Positions 1 to 5,978 of a DNA stretch of 10,092 nucleotides are shown piece after piece (positions within the stretch are counted from its first letter, which is position 1; every line of letters starts with the position of its first letter). Both the position numbers and the translations under genes were made by a program. Origin of the DNA: an uncultured Collinsella sp. (lineage in GTDB: Bacteria > Actinomycetota > Coriobacteriia > Coriobacteriales > Coriobacteriaceae). Below the pieces are notes generated by a model. That model had not been told where the DNA came from, did not search any database, and was given only the letters and a program-made list of their open reading frames with translations. The DNA is taken from assembly GCA_900546115.1 (NCBI GenBank), contig URBQ01000048.1:1-10092 (forward strand), read 5' to 3'.

Positions 1-55
1 CGGGTTCGAACCCATGAAAGGGCGACAAAAAAAGACGGCCAACCGAAGTTGACCG
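1..55. repeat. 55-bp direct repeat, left copy at window edge
   Basis: Bases 1-55 are identical to bases 1286-1340, and the match ends at base 56 (c here, t at 1341). It contains the palindrome GGGTTCGAACCC (3-14 region) and the terminator hairpin described separately. Because the copy begins at base 1, the true repeat may extend further left. The stretch between the two copies (56-1285) holds the TraX-family gene. The exact length of 55 equals that of the repeat at the right end, which hints at an assembly-graph overlap rather than a biological boundary. Confidence 0.95.
27..55 (-). terminator. Rho-independent terminator (repeat copy) downstream of the TraX-family gene
   Basis: On the minus strand the stem CGGTCAAC, loop TTCG and arm GTTGGCCG form an 8-pair hairpin with one G-T wobble, closed by a stable UUCG tetraloop. 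The arm is followed by TC and a run of seven T (complement of the A run at 27-33). It would end transcription coming from the TraX-family gene, about 300 bases upstream. It is the same hairpin as the one after tRNA-Lys, minus the two outermost pairs. Confidence 0.8.
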
Positions 56-360
56 CTTTCTATTCTATGCTGGAGCATCCAGAGGGTGCTTCCGAACTCG
101 TTTTCTCGCTGCCATTCAGGCTTTCGAAGCATCTTTCGACCTTCGCAGTCTCATGTTTTGAGGATCTGCTGTGTTTATCACTGTTATCAATGAGTGTGTG
201 GAAGTGATCCTCATACAGATTCATGCGATCCGCCAGAGAACTGAGAAGCATCTTTCTGCAGCCCTCGTTGTCTATCCTCGCATCTCTCAGGTCTTCCGGA
301 AATTCACAAGCAGTCTTAGGGTCAATTTGTTTCTGCTTTCAGAGACTTGTTTGAGAGTTT
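56..360. other. Gene-poor AT-rich stretch between repeat and TraX-family gene
   Basis: No gene can be called confidently here. On the minus strand an open frame encodes 63 residues from an ATG at 251 to a TAG at 60. The frame stays open further upstream to a TGA near 338, giving about 30 more residues without an ATG. Its translation is charged and hydrophilic and then low-complexity and Ser-rich. No family was recognised and no good Shine-Dalgarno precedes the ATG. It could be the tail of a decayed gene. An imperfect hairpin lies at about 72-93. Composition resembles the TraX-family gene rather than the GC-rich genes to the right, so the two probably arrived together. Confidence 0.4.
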
Positions 361-1158
361 TTAAAGACAGTTCAAAACAATAAGCGAGACACCATAAAGC
401 AGAGCAAGATGTGCCGGATAGAAAATGTAGAAGAAATATTTCAGCTTCAGCCCTCGCTTGCCATTATAAAGATTGATAAGCAACAACGAAATTATCGCGG
501 CAGCAACATCAGGATTAAAAAAATTAGCTGTAGTGAACTCAAATCCGCCGCCAATTATATGGCATGACGAAAAGAGCACTGCACATACTGCAGCAAAGAA
601 CATCTTAGCTTCGCTGTCGTGGAATAAATAGAATGCAGCCACAAGCAGAATGCCATACGCACCGCCATCCAGCTTAGTGTATTCAGCTGCCAGTGCTGTC
701 AAAACAATCAGAGCAATTTCTGCAATGTGCCTCTTCCATTTTGAAAGACTTTGTATCTTTTCCAGAATAATCAAAAAGACCAAGGAAAGCAGGAGCTCAT
801 ACATAACATTCTGTTGCCGAAGGTCAAATAGCTGCCCGGTTTGAACGAAATCGTATATGGGCTCCGCAATGATTGCGAAGACAAGCATATTTCGCAGGTA
901 CTTCTTTATGTCATGAGTATGCAAAAATCCCTCAACTATCAAAAAGCAAAATAAGGGAAATGCAATTCTGCCAAGAACATGAAGCACATCCGAAGCCTCG
1001 CTTAGAATCGCCCACTGTTCGTCTGATATCTGATTGTACGATGCGTGAGTCATGATTCCATTGGTCAGGACGATCCCGCTTACATGATCGAGAACCATCG
1101 AGATGGCCGCTATTATCTTTAATGTGCTGCCGCTAATTCCGTATCTATCTGTTTTCAT
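361..1158 (-). CDS. TraX-family integral membrane protein
   Basis: This 265-residue polytopic membrane protein belongs to the TraX family, named after the F-plasmid protein that acetylates the pilin N-terminus. Most chromosomal members have no proven substrate. Visible family features are the N-terminal segment SGSTLKIIAAISMVLDH (9-25), GRIAFPLFCFLIVEGFLHT (63-81), QQNVMYELL (115-123), LDGGAYGIL (163-171) and the C-terminal NGKRG...KYFFYIFYPAHL (232-251). There are roughly seven or eight hydrophobic helices and no signal peptide. The start is placed at the ATG at 1158 because family homology begins there. The frame runs open to 1260, but that extension reads through tRNA-derived and hairpin sequence and is Ala/Pro/Arg-rich without homology. 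The ribosome-binding region is a purine run (AGAAAAAGAA) rather than a good GGAGG. Sampled GC is about 35-48%, against 60-67% in purC, suggesting horizontal acquisition. Family call is firm; acetyltransferase activity and substrate are not established. Confidence 0.9.
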   Translation of the reverse strand: MKTDRYGISGSTLKIIAAISMVLDHVSGIVLTNGIMTHASYNQISDEQWAILSEASDVLHVLGRIAFPLFCFLIVEGFLHTHDIKKYLRNMLVFAIIAEPIYDFVQTGQLFDLRQQNVMYELLLSLVFLIILEKIQSLSKWKRHIAEIALIVLTALAAEYTKLDGGAYGILLVAAFYLFHDSEAKMFFAAVCAVLFSSCHIIGGGFEFTTANFFNPDVAAAIISLLLINLYNGKRGLKLKYFFYIFYPAHLALLYGVSLIVLNCL

Positions 1159-1175
1159 TTCTTTTTCTTTTCTAT

Positions 1176-1194
1176 GGTGGGCCGTCAGGGGTTC
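1176..1194 (-). repeat. 19-bp copy of the tRNA-Lys 3' end (possible attachment-site core)
   Basis: Bases 1176-1194 match 1356-1374 exactly. The latter is the tRNA-Lys 3' end: part of the T loop, the 3' T-stem strand, the acceptor strand, the discriminator A and two following C. The match stops on both sides (t/g at 1175/1355, a/g at 1195/1375). Tyrosine-recombinase attachment cores commonly cover this T-loop-to-3'-end portion of a tRNA gene. The copy sits at the junction between the AT-rich TraX segment and GC-rich sequence. An alternative is a remnant of a tandem tRNA duplication. The repeat itself is certain; the attachment-site reading is inference. Confidence 0.75.
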
Positions 1195-1195
1195 A

Positions 1196-1266
1196 GCCTG
1201 CTCCGCAGGCGGCCGCTGCGGCGCTTTCGCGCCTTGCGCGCCGCGCTGGCAAACGCTCACGCGTTT
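1196..1266. repeat. Cluster of three short GC-rich hairpins
   Basis: Three perfect inverted repeats occur in a row. GCCTGC/GCAGGC has a 3-base loop (1196-1210), GGCGC/GCGCC has a TTTC loop (1220-1233), and AAACGC/GCGTTT has a TCAC loop (1251-1266). There is no T-tract suited to termination and no plausible coding frame. The arrangement resembles dispersed intergenic palindromic elements. It lies between the tRNA-Lys terminator and the 19-bp tRNA 3'-end copy. Confidence 0.6.
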
Positions 1267-1285
1267 ACTCAGCTCCGCGCACCGA

Positions 1286-1340
1286 CGGGTTCGAACCCAT
1301 GAAAGGGCGACAAAAAAAGACGGCCAACCGAAGTTGACCG
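1286..1340. repeat. 55-bp direct repeat, internal copy
   Basis: This stretch is identical to 1-55 at an offset of 1285 bases. It includes the GGGTTCGAACCC palindrome and nearly all of the tRNA-Lys terminator. The palindrome resembles a tRNA T-loop, but the surrounding bases do not form a five-pair T stem, so it is not a second tRNA gene. Because it carries the tRNA-Lys terminator, this is probably the ancestral copy and the one at the window edge derives from it. That direction is inferred. Confidence 0.95.
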
Positions 1341-1342
1341 TC
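1312..1342 (-). terminator. Rho-independent terminator of tRNA-Lys
   Basis: On the minus strand the stem GACGGTCAAC, loop TTCG and arm GTTGGCCGTC give ten pairs including one T-G wobble. Seven T follow (complement of the A run 1312-1318). It begins 15 bases after the tRNA discriminator base, the expected place for a terminator of a single-tRNA transcript. It would also end any read-through from the upstream aminopeptidase gene. Confidence 0.93.
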
Positions 1343-1357
1343 CCAACAATCTTTGGG

Positions 1358-1430
1358 TGGGCCGTCAGGGGTTCGAACCCTGGACCTTGGGATTAAAAGT
1401 CCCCTGCTCTGCCAGCTGAGCTAACGGCCC
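1358..1430 (-). tRNA. tRNA-Lys (anticodon UUU)
   Basis: The minus strand folds as a complete 73-base cloverleaf. The acceptor stem is GGGCCGT/ACGGCCC. The D arm is GCTC/GAGC around AGCTGGCA, the anticodon loop is CTTTTAA (anticodon TTT, lysine), the variable loop is AGGTC, and the T arm is CAGGG-TTCGAAC-CCCTG. The discriminator base is A at 1358. The next bases are CCC rather than CCA, so CCA must be added enzymatically. The first anticodon-stem pair (position 27-43) is a G-A mismatch; the other four pair normally. The gene lies 28 bases after the aminopeptidase stop, has its own promoter overlapping that stop codon, and is followed closely by a terminator. Confidence 0.97.
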
Positions 1431-1439
1431 GCGGGTGGC

Positions 1440-1468
1440 ATTGTACCACGGTCTGGGACTATTCCCAA
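1440..1468 (-). promoter_or_regulatory. Sigma-70-type promoter of tRNA-Lys
   Basis: On the minus strand TTGGGA (complement of 1463-1468) and TACAAT (complement of 1440-1445) are separated by exactly 17 bases. They match the consensus hexamers at 4 of 6 and 5 of 6 positions. Transcription would start within a few bases of the mature tRNA 5' end at 1430. The promoter overlaps the last codons and stop codon of the M29 aminopeptidase gene, so the tRNA probably has its own start rather than depending on the peptidase transcript. Confidence 0.72.
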
Positions 1469-2739
1469 CTCCATTGGCCGTTCTGGAAAATCACAACTTC
1501 ACGTCCATCAGGCGTAATGCCCGTAATATCGATGTCGTCCGTGCCGATCATAAAGTCGACATGCGTGCTCGATACGTTAACGCCATGCTCCAGGAGCTCC
1601 TCCTTGGACATGTCATACCCGCCCTCGATGCACTCGGGGAAGCCGACACCCAGCGCAAGGTGGCAGCTGGCGTTCTCGTCATAGAGCGTATCGTAGAACA
1701 GAACGCTACTTTCGCGGATCGGCGTGTTCTTGGAAATGAGCGCGACCTCGCCCAGATGAGCGGCACCTTCGTCGGTGTCAATGATGCTCGCAAGCGTCGC
1801 CTTGCCCACGCGGGCGTCGTAGTCCACCACACGGCCGCCCTCGAACTTAATCCAAAAATCGTCGACCTTGTTACCGTGGTGGATGAGCGGCATGGCCGAG
1901 TAGACGATTCCGTCAGCGCGCATGCGATCAGGCGAGGTGAAGACCTCCTCGGTGGGGATGTTGGGGAAGAAGGGATGTCCATCGGGCGTCTTACCCTTGC
2001 CGCCGGCCCACTCGTGACCCTTCGTCATGCCAATCGTCAGATCGGTTCCATTTGCCGCGGTGTAATGCAGCCGGTCAAAACGATTGTCGTTCAGGAAGCG
2101 CAAGTTCTTTTCGAACGCCGCGTCATGAAGCTCCCAGTCGCTCTCCGGGTCCTGGCCATCGGCGCGAGCGGTGTGCAGAATCGCATTCCACAGCTTATAG
2201 ATTGCAACCTCATCGGCGTCTCCCGGGAACACCTCGCGTGCCCAAGCCACGACCGGAGCGCCGGCGATGCACCACGGATTGATGTTGTAATCCAGTCCAC
2301 GGCGGAAAACTTTGCACTGCGTATTCCTCGCCTTGGATGCCGCGGCCGGCTTGGCTGGATCGATGCCCTTGAGGGCTGCAGGATCCGCACCCTCAATAAA
2401 GATAAAGCAGGCACCGTCCTGGGCCAGGGAATCCAGCTGCAGGCGCTTCCACTCGGGCGTCTGCTCAAAATAGCTTTTATCGACATGCTCGTACGTGAGC
2501 CTCGTCACGGCATCATCGGCCCAAATGACCGTCACGTGACCAGCGCCGGCGGCATAAGCCTCCGCGACCACCACGCGGGCAAAAGGCGCGCACTCGACCG
2601 GAGACTGAACGACGACCTCCTGACCGGATTTGACGTTTACTCCCTTGCGGACGACCAGGCGCGCGTAGTTTTTAATCTTGGGCTCCAGGGCCTTCATGCC
2701 CTCCAGAGCCTCTTCGACCGTCAGGGCAGCTCGAATCAT
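1459..2739 (-). CDS. M29-family metallo-aminopeptidase (AmpS/AmpT type)
   Basis: This is a cytosolic two-metal aminopeptidase of family M29, releasing N-terminal amino acids from peptides. From the ATG at 2739 it has 426 residues, normal for the family. Counting from that start, the expected metal ligands are Glu265 (in NIPTEEVF), Glu331 (LGEVAL), His360 (ASCHLALG), His393 and Asp395 (STHVDF). Their spacing (66, 29, 33 and 2 residues) fits the family pattern. The C-terminal half is the catalytic domain; the N-terminal half (VKSGQEVVVQSPVECAPFAR) matches the family's substrate-channel domain. The frame allows an ATG four codons earlier (2751), but only the 2739 ATG has a GGAG six bases upstream, so it is preferred. 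There is no signal peptide. The gene lies between the terminator of the upstream operon and tRNA-Lys. Family assignment is secure; substrate preference is not visible. Confidence 0.93.
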   Translation of the reverse strand: MIRAALTVEEALEGMKALEPKIKNYARLVVRKGVNVKSGQEVVVQSPVECAPFARVVVAEAYAAGAGHVTVIWADDAVTRLTYEHVDKSYFEQTPEWKRLQLDSLAQDGACFIFIEGADPAALKGIDPAKPAAASKARNTQCKVFRRGLDYNINPWCIAGAPVVAWAREVFPGDADEVAIYKLWNAILHTARADGQDPESDWELHDAAFEKNLRFLNDNRFDRLHYTAANGTDLTIGMTKGHEWAGGKGKTPDGHPFFPNIPTEEVFTSPDRMRADGIVYSAMPLIHHGNKVDDFWIKFEGGRVVDYDARVGKATLASIIDTDEGAAHLGEVALISKNTPIRESSVLFYDTLYDENASCHLALGVGFPECIEGGYDMSKEELLEHGVNVSSTHVDFMIGTDDIDITGITPDGREVVIFQNGQWSWE

Positions 2740-2767
2740 GTGCCACTCCATCTATCTATAGAACAGT

Positions 2768-2798
2768 AAAAAGGCGCGCCGCAAAAACGACGCGCCTT
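2768..2798 (-). terminator. Rho-independent terminator after the purC / membrane-protein pair
   Basis: Perfect 8-pair stem AAGGCGCG/CGCGCCTT (2771-2778 with 2791-2798) around a 12-base A-rich loop. On the minus strand the stem runs into five T (complement of 2768-2772), and it begins 30 bases after the membrane-protein stop. It separates that operon from the aminopeptidase gene. It lacks an equally good T run on the plus strand, so minus-strand function is more likely. Confidence 0.85.
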
Positions 2799-2828
2799 AT
2801 ATCTTAGCGATAAGTATGAATGCAAACG

Positions 2829-3404
2829 CTACTTCTTCTTGGAGTCCTTCTTGTCCTCCTCGGCAGCCGAGCGCTCGATAAGGGCGTTGAGCTTGTTCTC
2901 GGACATGCCCTCGGCCTGCGCGCGGTACATGTTGCGCAGGGGACGAATACGAACGAAGTCGTAGATAAAGTCACCCAAAATGATGACATAGGACAAAACG
3001 ATGCCGACCATCTGGACAGGGCTGGACACCATGCCAGCGGGAGCGAAGTACAGCGAGGCCCCAATTGCCACGACGAGCACCATGCCAATGGCGAGCACAA
3101 TCCACCAGATGCGACGGCGCTTGGTGTAGTCCTCGTCCTGCTTGAGGAGGATATTCGACACCGTATAGATGCGGTCCTCCTTGGCGCGCTGCTTAGCCTT
3201 GCGGGCGCGCTTCTCCTCTTTAGAGAGGCCCTCGAGGTTCTCGCCCTTCTCGAGCTCTTTGCGGCGTGCCTTAGACGAAGCCGGCACGACGCGAACGGAG
3301 CTCGCTGCTTGGCGGGCGGGCTTAGCAGATGCGGCAGACTTGCGCGCAACCCCGGTAACTTCGTGGGATTGCGTGCGCTTGTTCGTGGCGCTACGGGTAC
3401 TCAC
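2829..3404 (-). CDS. Small basic membrane protein, two predicted helices, unknown function
   Basis: I do not recognise a named family. The 191-residue protein has a long, very basic and Ser/Ala-rich N-terminal region (1-98, rich in Lys and Arg) that is probably cytoplasmic. A predicted coiled or helical charged segment lies at about 47-76. Two hydrophobic helices follow (about 99-120 and 126-148, joined by a short PAGMVSSP turn), then a charged tail ending in DSKKK. There is no signal peptide and no cysteine. The start is GTG at 3404, directly abutting the TAA of purC. Its Shine-Dalgarno (AAGGAG) lies inside the last purC codons, nine bases upstream, so translation is probably coupled to purC. 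A strong terminator follows. Co-transcription with purC does not by itself imply a purine role. Confidence 0.82.
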   Translation of the reverse strand: MSTRSATNKRTQSHEVTGVARKSAASAKPARQAASSVRVVPASSKARRKELEKGENLEGLSKEEKRARKAKQRAKEDRIYTVSNILLKQDEDYTKRRRIWWIVLAIGMVLVVAIGASLYFAPAGMVSSPVQMVGIVLSYVIILGDFIYDFVRIRPLRNMYRAQAEGMSENKLNALIERSAAEEDKKDSKKK

Positions 3405-4292
3405 TTATGCGTTCTCCTTCATGCTTGTGAACTGGGCGCCCGTGATGATCTGGAAGGCCTCGCGATAGCGCTCGGACGTGCCATCGATGACCTCGGCGGG
3501 CAGGTGCGGGGTCTCCCCCGTCATATCCCAGTTGGCTTTGAGCCAATTGCGGACGAATTGCTTGTCGTAGCTAGGCTGGATCTTGCCCTCCTCGTAGCTG
3601 GCAGCAGGCCAGAAACGGCTGGAGTCGGGCGTGAGGCACTCGTCGATCAGTGTGACCTTGCCATCGATGACACCAAACTCGAACTTGGTGTCGGCAATGA
3701 TGATGCCACGGGTCGCGGCGTACTCGGCAGCGGCCTTGTAGATCTTGAGGGAAAGGTCGCGAATCTGCGTGGCGATGTCCTCGCCCACGATCTCGCAGCA
3801 ACGCTCGAACGAGATGTTCTCGTCGTGGTCACCGATCTCGGCCTTCGTGGACGGCGTGAACAGCGGCTCAGGAAGCTTGGAAGCCTCGGTCAGGCCCTCA
3901 GGCAGCTGGATGCCGCAGACGGTGCCGTTCTCGTCGTAGGTCTTCTTGCCCGAACCGGTCAGATAGCCGCGGACGATGCACTCGATGGGAATCGTCTGGG
4001 CCTTCTTAACCAGCATGGCGCGGCCAGCGAGGTAGTCACGATACTCAGCAAACTCCTCGGGGAAATCCGCCGGGTCGATGGAAACGAGATGGTTGGGGAC
4101 GATGTCGGCAAACTTATCGAACCAGAATGCCGAGATGCGATTGAGCACCTCTCCCTTAAACGGAATCTCGTCGGGAAGAATGAAGTCGAACGCAGAAATG
4201 CGGTCGGTGGCGACCATCAGCAGGTTTTCACCGGCATCGTAGATATCACGAACCTTGCCACGGGAATCCGGACGACGCTCCATCGTTGTCAC
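3405..4292 (-). CDS. purC: Phosphoribosylaminoimidazole-succinocarboxamide (SAICAR) synthase
   Basis: PurC joins aspartate to CAIR using ATP, giving SAICAR in de novo purine synthesis in the cytosol. Motifs are unmistakable: GKVRDIY in the nucleotide-binding N-terminus, ATDRISAFD, ECIVRGYLTGSG, GDHDENIS, the signature IIADTKFEFG and the second signature LIDECLTPDSSRFWP, then SYDKQFVRNWL. Length is 295 residues from the GTG at 4292, within the range of the longer monofunctional PurC type. That GTG is preferred over the one at 4301 because AAGGAG lies eight bases before it, whereas it touches the upstream GTG directly. Its product is the substrate of PurB, encoded 5.5 kb upstream. The gene begins 109 bases after the histidine kinase stop; the gap holds a small hairpin. 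It is followed without a gap by a membrane-protein gene. Confidence 0.97.
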   Translation of the reverse strand: MTTMERRPDSRGKVRDIYDAGENLLMVATDRISAFDFILPDEIPFKGEVLNRISAFWFDKFADIVPNHLVSIDPADFPEEFAEYRDYLAGRAMLVKKAQTIPIECIVRGYLTGSGKKTYDENGTVCGIQLPEGLTEASKLPEPLFTPSTKAEIGDHDENISFERCCEIVGEDIATQIRDLSLKIYKAAAEYAATRGIIIADTKFEFGVIDGKVTLIDECLTPDSSRFWPAASYEEGKIQPSYDKQFVRNWLKANWDMTGETPHLPAEVIDGTSERYREAFQIITGAQFTSMKENA

Positions 4293-4320
4293 GTGAGTCA
4301 CTCCTTACCTAAATACGACA

Positions 4321-4343
4321 GAAATGCGGGTTCTTTCCCGCAT
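4321..4343 (-). terminator. Hairpin between histidine kinase and purC (weak terminator or leader structure)
   Basis: On the minus strand ATGCGGG and CCCGCAT form seven perfect pairs around AAAGAA, followed only by TTC. It lies 58 bases after the kinase stop and 30 bases before the purC ribosome-binding site. It could be a weak terminator of the two-component operon or an element in the purC leader. The T-tract is too short to decide, and no known riboswitch consensus was recognised in this gap. Confidence 0.45.
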
Positions 4344-4401
4344 GTTTTCGCAAACTCGGAGCGGCAGGGACGCAGCCCCTCCTTCACCGAATAGCGAAAA
4401 G

Positions 4402-5967
4402 CTAGTGCTCCATTGTAGTAGATGCCGCGTCCGCCGTGTGCTCGCGGGGCAGATGAATTGTAAAAGTCGTACCCTTTCCAAGCTCCGACTCCACGGATAT
4501 GTAGCCATGGTGACGCTCGACGATCTGCTTGGTCACGGCGAGGCCAACGCCCAGGCCGCCAGCTTCGCGGGCGCGACTGGCGTCGGCACGCCAAAACCGC
4601 CCGAAGATACGCGACAGATCGTCCTTGGCAATACCGATGCCGGTATCAGAAACGGCAATGCTGACGTGCTTGCGGTCACTGAGCACCGACACCACGACCC
4701 AACCGCCCTCGGGGGTGTAGCGCATGGCGTTGCTCATGAGGTTGATAACACATTGCGTGATCATGTCGGGATCGGCCTCGACGACATCGTCGTGACCCTG
4801 GGTCTCGTCCGCAAAACGCAGGCGCAGATCGCGGTCGACAAACAGGCGCTCCTGGGCATTGACGATGGAACGCACGAAAGGAACCATGTCCACCGGCTCA
4901 AGGTTGAGCGGAGCCGTGCTGTTTTCCATGCGCGACAGGTCGAGCATCTGCTGCACCAGACGAGCCAGGCGACGCGTCTCGGAAGCGACCGTCTCCAGGT
5001 GTTCGTCGTCGGTGGGATACACACCGTCTTGCATGGCCTCGACCGTTGCAAGCATGGCCATGAGCGGCGTGCGCAGCTCGTGGGCAACATCAGAGGTCAG
5101 GCGCTTCTCGTGCTTCATATCTTTCTCGAGTGAGGTGGCCATCTCGTCGAAGGTCTCTCCCAGCTGATCGATCTCGTCATCACCGCGCAGTCCCGTGCGA
5201 GCCGACAGGTCGCCGTCACGGATTTGCTTTGCGGTACTGGTGATGCGATGAATCGGCTTGGTGAGCATGCGCGACACGAGCGATCCGATAACGACCGAAA
5301 TGCAGATTGCAACAACCGCGGCGAGGGCCATGGCGTTAAAGGTCTTCTCCCTAAACGCAGAGTCCGCCTTGGTGAGCAGCGCGTCGGAGCCGATGGCCCA
5401 CAGCTTTACCTGTCCGACATGCTCGCCGGAAGACGTTACAATCTCGACGTTAGCAACGCTATCGGAGTCGGTTGGAGCAGACGAGACCGGGCTATGCGAT
5501 GCCCTCTTGCCGCTCGTGTCGTCGGTCGTAGCCTGGTTTTCGCGTACATCGGCGGTGGCGCTTGCCGAGGGCCAGGAATCGTCATAAACGATCACGCCCT
5601 TTTTATTGACGACCTGCATACCCAGATCGTCGGAAACCAAACTCGACGTTGCGACCGTGCGCAGTTCCCCCGCGGTCCAAGAGCCGTTTTCCTCATATGA
5701 GGTTGCCAACTTCTCGGCAGCGGAATTTGCGATTTCGACGATATTGGAGCGTGTGTAATCCGAAAAGACCGTGCCCCACACAACAGAGACAACGCCCACC
5801 AGCACCAATACTGTCATGAGCGATGTCAGAGCAAAAGCAAGTGCCATGCGCGAGGGATAGCTCATCGTTGGCCGTGAATCGGAACGAGGCGTGTTCCAAC
5901 TAGCCTTGGAACCCGCCTCGCTCTCCTGCTTGTGCTTTTGTCCGATTTCAAAGCGCGCAGGTGTCAT
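4402..5967 (-). CDS. Sensor histidine kinase of a two-component system
   Basis: This 521-residue membrane sensor kinase phosphorylates the response regulator encoded just upstream. In order: a cytoplasmic N-terminal tail (1-40), helix 1 (about 41-64), an extracytoplasmic sensor region (about 66-208), helix 2 (about 210-233), a HAMP linker (234-286, DGDLSART and DEIDQLGETFDEM), the HisKA domain with phospho-acceptor His296 in VAHELRTPL, and the ATPase domain. The ATPase domain has the N box NLMSNAMRYTPEGG (409-422), DTGIGI (441-446), the F box IFGRFWR (454-460) and GGLGVGLAVTK (470-480). All catalytic motifs are intact. The sensor region contains a Ser/Thr/Asp-rich low-complexity stretch (131-171), and no known ligand domain was recognised. 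The ATG at 5967 follows the regulator stop by 11 bases, with AGGGA as Shine-Dalgarno. Architecture is PhoR/ResE-like, but the stimulus is unknown. Confidence 0.95.
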   Translation of the reverse strand: MTPARFEIGQKHKQESEAGSKASWNTPRSDSRPTMSYPSRMALAFALTSLMTVLVLVGVVSVVWGTVFSDYTRSNIVEIANSAAEKLATSYEENGSWTAGELRTVATSSLVSDDLGMQVVNKKGVIVYDDSWPSASATADVRENQATTDDTSGKRASHSPVSSAPTDSDSVANVEIVTSSGEHVGQVKLWAIGSDALLTKADSAFREKTFNAMALAAVVAICISVVIGSLVSRMLTKPIHRITSTAKQIRDGDLSARTGLRGDDEIDQLGETFDEMATSLEKDMKHEKRLTSDVAHELRTPLMAMLATVEAMQDGVYPTDDEHLETVASETRRLARLVQQMLDLSRMENSTAPLNLEPVDMVPFVRSIVNAQERLFVDRDLRLRFADETQGHDDVVEADPDMITQCVINLMSNAMRYTPEGGWVVVSVLSDRKHVSIAVSDTGIGIAKDDLSRIFGRFWRADASRAREAGGLGVGLAVTKQIVERHHGYISVESELGKGTTFTIHLPREHTADAASTTMEH

Positions 5968-5978
5968 ATGTGATTTCC

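Noticed and set aside
60..251. Small minus-strand gene of 63 codons
   Set aside because: It has no convincing ribosome-binding site, a low-complexity C-terminus and no recognised family. It is noted only as a possible remnant in the gene-poor region.
1159..1260. N-terminal extension of the TraX-family protein to an ATG at 1260
   Set aside because: The extra 34 residues would be encoded by the hairpin cluster and the tRNA 3'-end copy, and family homology starts at MKTDRYG.
1286..1300. Second tRNA gene suggested by GGGTTCGAACCC
   Set aside because: The bases around the palindrome do not form a five-pair T stem with a seven-base loop, and no acceptor, D or anticodon arms are present on either strand.
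1435..2769. 444-codon open frame on the plus strand
   Set aside because: It lies exactly opposite the M29 aminopeptidase, which has all its metal ligands. The plus-strand translation shows no family resemblance and is a shadow frame of GC-rich coding DNA.
2820..4394. 524-codon open frame on the plus strand
   Set aside because: It runs antisense across the small membrane-protein gene and purC. The minus-strand PurC motifs are unmistakable, and the plus-strand product has no recognisable domain.
4302..4401. Purine riboswitch upstream of purC
   Set aside because: The leader contains only a seven-pair hairpin; no three-way junction or conserved purine-aptamer core could be recognised.
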